A stretch of DNA of 64,000 nucleotides from Pseudonocardia sp. EC080619-01. GTDB taxonomy: Bacteria; Actinomycetota; Actinomycetes; Mycobacteriales; Pseudonocardiaceae. Of the stretch, positions 59,024 through 64,000 are shown one piece after another; position 1 is the stretch's first letter, and every line of letters starts with the position of its first letter. Both the position numbers and the translations under genes were made by a program. The stretch is from positions 728,501 through 792,500 of the forward strand of contig NZ_CP012184.1 in assembly GCF_001420995.1 (NCBI RefSeq), read 5' to 3'. A model generated the notes under the pieces. That model saw only the letters and a program-made list of their open reading frames with translations. It had not been told where the DNA came from and did not search any database.

Positions 59024-59689
59024 ATGAGCACGGTGAGCACGAGCGGCCCGAGCGAGCGCGCCGCGGCGACCCGGGAACGGATCCTGGAGGCCGCCGAGCG
59101 GCTCTTCGCCGAGCACGGCGTCCACGCGGTGTCGAACCGGGCCGTGGCGGAGGCGGCCGGACAGGGCAACAACACCGTCGTCGGCTACCACTTCGGCACG
59201 AAGGCCGATCTCGTCCGCGCGCTCATCCGGCGCCAGGCCGGGGCGATGGACGCCCGCCGCGAGGAGACGGCGGCCCGGCTGCCGCCCGAGGCGGACCTCC
59301 GCGACTGGGTCGACGCCCTGGTCCGGCCGGTCGCCGACCACCTCGCCGCGGCCGGGGCGCCGACCTGGTACGCGCGGTTCGGGGCGCAGGTGATGACCGA
59401 CCCCGCGCTGCGGGAGATCATGGTCGCCGAGTCGCTCGCGTCGCGGTCGCTGACCGTCGTCCTCGACGGGCTGAACGCCCGGCTCCCCACGCTGCCGCCG
59501 GAGGTCCGGCTCGAGCGCGGTGAGATCTGCCGTCAGCTGCTCGTGCACCATTTCGCCGAGCGGGAGCGGGCGCTGGCCGAGGGCCTGCCCACGCCGCGGT
59601 CGTCCTGGGCGGACGCCGCGACGGGGCTGGTCGACGTGCTCGTCGGGGTGTGGACGGCGCCGGTCAGTCCCGCAGGTCCGGGCGCCTGA
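59024..59689 (+). CDS. TetR-family repressor
   Basis: A 221-residue TetR regulator. The HTH is in AATRERILEAAERLFAEHGVHAVSNRAVAEAAGQGNNTVVGYHFGTKADLVRALI, with recognition helix around NTVVGYHFGTKADLV. The rest (about 70-215) is the ligand-binding helical domain. It is divergent from the MFS/P450 operon and next to a perfect palindrome, so it should repress that operon and itself until a ligand binds. Its 3' end overlaps the APC permease gene by 26 bases. Confidence 0.9.
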   Translation: MSTVSTSGPSERAAATRERILEAAERLFAEHGVHAVSNRAVAEAAGQGNNTVVGYHFGTKADLVRALIRRQAGAMDARREETAARLPPEADLRDWVDALVRPVADHLAAAGAPTWYARFGAQVMTDPALREIMVAESLASRSLTVVLDGLNARLPTLPPEVRLERGEICRQLLVHHFAERERALAEGLPTPRSSWADAATGLVDVLVGVWTAPVSPAGPGA

Positions 59690-61334
59690 ACTCGGTCGTC
59701 TCCTCGTTCCCGGGCCGGCCGGGCATCGTGAAGACCGTCGTGTCGCCGTCGTCCGGGGCGTTGTCCGGGGCGACGTCGTCGGGGTCCGCGGTCCCGGCGC
59801 CCGCCCAGTCGGCCGGCCCGGTCTCGCCGATCCGCCGGCGGTAGACGGTGGGCGCGCCGGTGTCGGGGGCGAGGCCGTCCGGCGCCGGGGCGCCGCCGCC
59901 GATGCCCTCGTAGACCTCCGGACGGTTGCGGCGCAGGCTCAGCGCCCACGCTCCGCCCGCGACCGCGGCGACCAGTACGACCCCGGGCAGGACCCACCGG
60001 GCCGGCGACGACGGGTCGGTGCCGAGCAGCGCGTCGAAGTTACCGACGAGCACGACCAGGATCGCCGCGAGCAGCAGCGCCGCGAGCGCCGGGGCGACGA
60101 GGCGCGACCACACCGACACCGGCGCCGTCCGGTTGCGCCGGAAGAACCCGATCACGGCCACCGAGGTGCCGGTCATCAGCAGCACGACGCCGATCGCCGA
60201 GAGCCCGGAGAACCAGCTGAACAGCGACAGCATCGGGTCGGCCGCGGTGACGGCGAAGCCCATGACGACGACGAGCGCCAGCACCGACTGCGCCACCGAC
60301 CCGGCGACCGGGCCGCCGGAACGGGCACCGACGGCGGCCAGCGCGCCGGGCAGGACCCGCTCCCGGCCGAGCGCGAACAGGTACCGGGCGACACCGTTGT
60401 GGAAGCTCAGCAGCGCCGCGAAGACGCTGGTGAGCAGCAGGACGGTGGCGACGTCGGCGACGACCGGCCCGAACATCTCCGCCAGCGGCCCGAAGACGAG
60501 GCCGGGCCCCTCCTCCCCCGCGCGCGCCTGCAGCTGCGACGGCCCGGTGGCGGCGACCATCGCCCAGGCGGACAGCGCGTAGAACAGGCCGGTGAAGGTG
60601 ACGGCGACGAAGGTCGCCCGGGCCACCGTCCGGCGCGGGTCACGCGCCTCCTCGGAGTAGATCGCGCCGGACTCGAACCCGGTGAAGGACGCGACCGTGA
60701 AGGCGACGACCGCCCCGATCCCGCCCGCGAACAGCGTGGCGGGCATCAGCGGCTCGGCCGTGACCACGCCCTCGGCGGGACGGGTGAAGCCGGCGACGTC
60801 GAACCCGACGACCACCGCCACCTCGACGACCAGCAGCACGGCGAGGATCCGCGCGTTCAGGTCCACGCGCAGCAGCCCGAGCCAGCCGACGGCCAGCATC
60901 GCGAACAGCGCCCAGGTCCACCACGGCAGCCGCAGGCCCGCGACGTCGCCGACGAAGTCGGACATCGTCGAGCCGAACAGTCCGTAGAGCGCGATCTGGA
61001 TCGCGTTGTAGGCGACGAGCGCGACGAACGACCCGGAGACCCCGGCCGGCCTGCCGAGCCCGCGGGCGAGGTAGGAGTAGAAGGCACCGGCGTTCGCGAC
61101 GTGCCGGCTCATCGCGGCGTAGCCGACCGCGAACAGCACGAGCACCGCGGCGACGCCGAGGAACGCCAGCGGGACTCCCTGGTTGCCGCTCACCGCGTAC
61201 GCGGTGGTGACACCACCCGCGAGGACGGTGAGCGGGGCCGAGGCGGCGACGGTGAAGAACACCAGGTGCACGACACCGAGGCGGCGCCGGCGCAGGCCGG
61301 GGACCTGCCGGTCTGCGGTCGCGAGCGCGGACAT
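59664..61334 (-). CDS. APC-superfamily amino-acid/amine permease
   Basis: A 556-residue, 12-helix transporter. HLVFFTVAASAPLTVLAGGVTTAYAVSGNQGVPLAFLG and VNAGAFYSYLARGLGRPAGVSGSFVALVAYNAIQIALYGLFG are the first helices of the APA branch. VAFTVASFTGFESGAIYSEEARDPRRTVARATFVAV is the helix 6 / loop signature. The last 90 residues are a hydrophilic tail rich in Asp, Thr and Pro (PDDVAPDNAPDDGDTTVF). AGGAG precedes the ATG at 61334. The copper amine oxidase nearby suggests it could import amines, but this is only context. Confidence 0.85.
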   Translation of the reverse strand: MSALATADRQVPGLRRRRLGVVHLVFFTVAASAPLTVLAGGVTTAYAVSGNQGVPLAFLGVAAVLVLFAVGYAAMSRHVANAGAFYSYLARGLGRPAGVSGSFVALVAYNAIQIALYGLFGSTMSDFVGDVAGLRLPWWTWALFAMLAVGWLGLLRVDLNARILAVLLVVEVAVVVGFDVAGFTRPAEGVVTAEPLMPATLFAGGIGAVVAFTVASFTGFESGAIYSEEARDPRRTVARATFVAVTFTGLFYALSAWAMVAATGPSQLQARAGEEGPGLVFGPLAEMFGPVVADVATVLLLTSVFAALLSFHNGVARYLFALGRERVLPGALAAVGARSGGPVAGSVAQSVLALVVVMGFAVTAADPMLSLFSWFSGLSAIGVVLLMTGTSVAVIGFFRRNRTAPVSVWSRLVAPALAALLLAAILVVLVGNFDALLGTDPSSPARWVLPGVVLVAAVAGGAWALSLRRNRPEVYEGIGGGAPAPDGLAPDTGAPTVYRRRIGETGPADWAGAGTADPDDVAPDNAPDDGDTTVFTMPGRPGNEETTEFRRPDLRD

Positions 61335-61476
61335 GCGCGACTCCTGAACTCGGGGAGAATCGTTTGACGATGCGGAATGATAACGTCACGTCAGAACGGG
61401 CGCGAAATCGGTAAGAAATGTTGGCGATATGCGCTCGCGCAATTACCCAGGGTGAAATCGAATCGAGGGGCGACAG

Positions 61477-62130
61477 GTGGAACAGGGCGCGCTGGCGAAC
61501 GGCTTGTTCCTGATCGCGTACGACGAGGCGGCGGGCCGCCCGGGACTGGCGCCCGATCTCCTGGCCTGCGGCCTGGTCGGTGCCCAGCTGGCCGACCTGG
61601 TCATGGCCGGAGCGCTGACCGTCGGCGCCGACGACCGGGTCGTCGCCACCCGGCCCGGCCCGGCGGCGCGGGTGACCGGCGAGGCGGCGACCCTCGTCCT
61701 CGACAGCATCGCCCACGAGCCCCGCGCCCACCCCGTCCGGGCCTGGATCGAGGCGCTCGGCGGTCCGCTGACCGACGCCGTCCGGAACAACCTGGTGGAG
61801 CGCGGGACGCTCGCGCAGTCGACGGGACGGACCCTGCTGGGCCGGAGCCGGACCCGGCTCACCGCGACCGACACCACCGCCGCGCGGGCACCGTCGATCG
61901 CGTTGCGCGAGATGGTCCGCGCGCCCGCCACCTTCACCCTGCCGGGCGCCGTCACCCTCGTGCTGGTCTCGGCACTCGGTGTCGAACGGCTGCTGGAGCC
62001 GGAGGTCGACCGGGCGACCGCGCGGGCGCTGGCCCGCGACGCGGCCGGGCACCTGCCGGCGCCCGTCGAGCGGCTGCGGCAGGGCCTGGCGGAGACCGCC
62101 GCCGCGGCCGGCGTCGCCGTCCGGCGCTGA
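61477..62130 (+). CDS. GPP34/GOLPH3-like protein
   Basis: A 217-residue protein of the GPP34 family, the bacterial relatives of the Golgi phosphoprotein GOLPH3/Vps74. NGLFLIAYDEAAGRPGLAPDLLACGLVGAQLADLVMAGAL is the typical start. Later parts, including LERGTLAQSTGRTLLGRSRTRL (as VERGTL...), match the family's predominantly helical fold. The bacterial role is unknown; eukaryotic members bind phosphoinositides and glycosyltransferases. GTG 61477 has GAGGGG 6 bases upstream. The upstream region 61335-61476 is unusually AT-rich for this genome and probably holds promoters. Confidence 0.85.
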   Translation: MEQGALANGLFLIAYDEAAGRPGLAPDLLACGLVGAQLADLVMAGALTVGADDRVVATRPGPAARVTGEAATLVLDSIAHEPRAHPVRAWIEALGGPLTDAVRNNLVERGTLAQSTGRTLLGRSRTRLTATDTTAARAPSIALREMVRAPATFTLPGAVTLVLVSALGVERLLEPEVDRATARALARDAAGHLPAPVERLRQGLAETAAAAGVAVRR

Positions 62131-62133
62131 CGG

Positions 62134-63996
62134 TCAGCGCCCCGGCGGCACGTCGAGGGTCGGGTTCCGGTCGAAGAAACCCGAGGGCGTCAGCCGGAAC
62201 CCGCAGGACGCGGTCGGCATCACCGGCCAGTCCTCCGGACGCGGGAAGTGGGTCACGCCGAAGGTGTGCCAGAGCGTCAGCTCGACGCCGTCGACGTCAC
62301 GGTCCTCCCCCACCCACGCCGGCAGTCCCGCCCCGCCGCCGTGCTGGTTCACCAGCTCACCCGCCGGGTAGCGACGCTGCGGGTCGTAGGCGGTGACCCA
62401 CAGGTGCCGGCTCGCGAACGCGGCCCGGCCGGCGATCGAGGAGCCGTCGTCGGCGAGCAGGGCCGGCCCGTCCTCCGGCTCCAGCACGTACGCGGTCGGG
62501 TCGCCGAACCGGTTGCGCGCCTCGGCGGAGGAGACCCTCCACACGCGACCGGCGCCGCGGTCGGCGAACCGGCCGGCCTCGCGTTCGGACGCGATCCGGG
62601 TGACGGTGCGCTCGAACGCGTTGCCGTAGGGGTTGTCCGCCGAGACCGGCAGCCGCCGCACGTCGAGCTCGTCGACCGCACCCCGCGCGCCGTCGACGGT
62701 CAGGTCGAGGCGGGCGCAGAACAGGTGCTGGTGGTACGGCGCGCCGAGGCCGGGCGCGACCTGGCTCGACCAGCGGGACGCCCGCTCGTCGTAGGCGCCG
62801 GTGAACACGACCCCGGTGGACTTCACGTCCAGCTCGATCGCGCCGTCGGGGTGGAGGTGCCAGTAGAAGCCGTAGTCGTAGTTGCCGATCGTCGCGAAGA
62901 ACGAGACCACCAGGCGACGGCGGCGCCGCACCGCCTGCTTCCCGGTGAAGACGTCGGTGTGCTTCCAGAGCACGCCGTCGTCCTCCTCGTGCAGGCAGAC
63001 CGCGTTGCGGATCGTGCGGGGCCGCGCGTCCGGGTCGGCGACGACGGCGTCGACATAGTGGATCTCGCCGACGCAGTCGCACCCGAGCTCGAGCGAGTTC
63101 GCCTGCTGCCCGAGCAGGTACTCACCGGCGTCGAAGTAGTTCTGCCAGAAGCGGACCGGACCGGGGTCGGCGTAGGGGACGACCATCTCGGCGACCGACA
63201 CCCGGTGCGCCACCGGCCGGCCGGAGATCGAGAGCTGCTGCAGGACGAGGCCCTCGCGCGGGTCGAAGCCGATCCGGAAGCGCCAGCCCTCCCACTCGAC
63301 GACGTCGTCGCCGGACACGGTGAAGCTGGCACCCTCGGGCTGGGTGACGTGCAGGGGCCGCCGGGTCTCACGGTAGGGGCCCTCGCCGAAGTTGCCCTCC
63401 TCCTCGGGGATCGGGACGACCCCGGTGTCGACGAGCTCGACGACCCGGCGCTCCAGCAGGTCCACATAGGCCACGACGCCGTCGATCGGGTGCGCCCACG
63501 GGCTGTCGTCCGGGCGGTGCTGCAGGAACGACAGCACCCGCAGCATCCGGCGCCCCTCCTCACCCGGGAGCCCGAACGAACCCGCCGACAGCGGGCACGC
63601 CGCGACCAGCGAGACGTCCTCGACGCCCCGTTCCGCCATCGCGGCCAGCCAGCCGGGGTCGGCCTTCACGATCGCGTCGACGCCCTCCATCTCCTCACCC
63701 GTGATCGGGGGCTGGCCGTCGACGGCCGGATCGTGCTCGACCGTGGCGTCCACCGTGGACCGGGTGAGCGACGCGATCACCGTGCGGGACGTGCCGGACG
63801 CCGGGTCCAGCAGGACGGCGCGCACCCGGCGGTCCACCGGGTCGCCGTCGCGGTGGGCGGCGACCTCGGCCCGGGGCGGCTCCTCCAGTGCGAGGACCGG
63901 CACGCGCACGCCCGGACCGAGCAGGTCGTGCGACGTCAGCAGTGCGCGTGCGGCGTCGATCTCGGCGGCGGTGAGCCGGGACAGCGGGTGGATCAT
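62134..63996 (-). CDS. Copper-containing primary amine oxidase
   Basis: A complete 620-residue topaquinone amine oxidase, which converts primary amines to aldehydes with release of ammonia and H2O2. The cofactor precursor Tyr373 is in ATIGNYDYG (TxxNYD/E). The catalytic base Asp289 is in YFDAGEYLLG. Copper ligands are His422 and His424 (YHQHLF) and His583 (GVTHF). The spacing matches the Arthrobacter phenylethylamine oxidase with a constant offset of nine. There is no signal peptide, so the enzyme is cytoplasmic. The stop is just past the GPP34 stop (convergent). Confidence 0.95.
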   Translation of the reverse strand: MIHPLSRLTAAEIDAARALLTSHDLLGPGVRVPVLALEEPPRAEVAAHRDGDPVDRRVRAVLLDPASGTSRTVIASLTRSTVDATVEHDPAVDGQPPITGEEMEGVDAIVKADPGWLAAMAERGVEDVSLVAACPLSAGSFGLPGEEGRRMLRVLSFLQHRPDDSPWAHPIDGVVAYVDLLERRVVELVDTGVVPIPEEEGNFGEGPYRETRRPLHVTQPEGASFTVSGDDVVEWEGWRFRIGFDPREGLVLQQLSISGRPVAHRVSVAEMVVPYADPGPVRFWQNYFDAGEYLLGQQANSLELGCDCVGEIHYVDAVVADPDARPRTIRNAVCLHEEDDGVLWKHTDVFTGKQAVRRRRRLVVSFFATIGNYDYGFYWHLHPDGAIELDVKSTGVVFTGAYDERASRWSSQVAPGLGAPYHQHLFCARLDLTVDGARGAVDELDVRRLPVSADNPYGNAFERTVTRIASEREAGRFADRGAGRVWRVSSAEARNRFGDPTAYVLEPEDGPALLADDGSSIAGRAAFASRHLWVTAYDPQRRYPAGELVNQHGGGAGLPAWVGEDRDVDGVELTLWHTFGVTHFPRPEDWPVMPTASCGFRLTPSGFFDRNPTLDVPPGR

Positions 63997-64000
63997 GCGA

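Noticed and set aside
1..64000. tRNA, rRNA, CRISPR arrays, insertion sequences, prophage or attachment sites
   Set aside because: I looked for repeat-spacer arrays, transposase motifs (DDE/HUH), integrases and cloverleaf-like sequences and saw none.

Overview
The window is very GC-rich double-stranded chromosome from an actinobacterium, most probably of the order Pseudonocardiales and Pseudonocardia-like. The basis is the near-total G/C third positions, the many GTG and some TTG starts, and the gene content: an Rpf resuscitation factor, a DUF3558 lipoprotein, an F420-type LLM oxidoreductase, a DUF664 DinB-fold protein, a wax ester synthase/DGAT, an LCP protein, a GPP34 protein and an actinobacterial-type LexA box. 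The genus is an inference. I see no rRNA, tRNA, CRISPR array, insertion sequence or prophage. The region reads as ordinary, densely packed chromosome with small operons and many 1-4 bp start/stop overlaps. No stretch of more than about 300 bases lacks a gene.

Layout. 0-10.6 kb: the end of an M13 metallopeptidase (frameshifted), a TUDOR-like small protein, an amino-acid permease, a divergent acetyltransferase/MFS pair sharing a palindrome, a DUF418 membrane protein, an unknown gene with a collapsed second copy beside it, a DUF2075 nuclease-helicase broken by a 4-bp duplication, and a hydrolase-fold protein lacking its serine. 10.8-15.8 kb: an ESX-like/DUF3558 pair, a PPOX-type protein, Rpf, an MFS exporter, DUF1275, an unknown protein and a universal stress protein. 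15.9-19.0 kb: a compact tctCBA tricarboxylate-transport operon. 19-29.2 kb: LLM oxidoreductase with an SCO6745-type partner, an FAD monooxygenase, a quinone oxidoreductase, DUF1684, a DMT-type permease, a large unknown protein, LexA-boxed dinB and an SH3 lipoprotein.

29.3-36.1 kb: a leaderless Clp-N/helix-turn-helix gene with two palindromes over its promoter, then a four-gene acyl-lipid operon (plsB, HAD-PlsC fusion, WS/DGAT, alpha/beta hydrolase) that should take glycerol-3-phosphate towards triacylglycerol or wax ester. 36.2-42.9 kb: class III aminotransferase, methyltransferase, membrane protein, glycosyltransferase, a small acidic repeat protein, DedA and LCP. 42.9-51.3 kb: an ArsR regulator divergent from an MgtA-type P-type ATPase coupled to tatA, a DsbA/VKOR disulfide-forming pair, a cupin, an O-methyltransferase and MgtE; the MgtA and MgtE promoters carry related TTGC...TACGCAA sites. 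51.3-64 kb: a three-gene operon of an acyltransferase-like membrane protein and a NarL-type two-component pair, a DinB-fold protein, a Pro/Gly/Thr-rich surface protein, a TetR-controlled MFS/P450 operon with a perfect operator, an APC permease, GPP34, and a complete copper amine oxidase.

The most interesting signals are regulatory or decay-related: the LexA box over the dinB start codon, the twin-palindrome leaderless promoter, the TetR operator inside the MFS/P450 promoter, the shared Mg-transport sites, the frameshifted nuclease-helicase, and the decayed second copy of an unrecognised gene.
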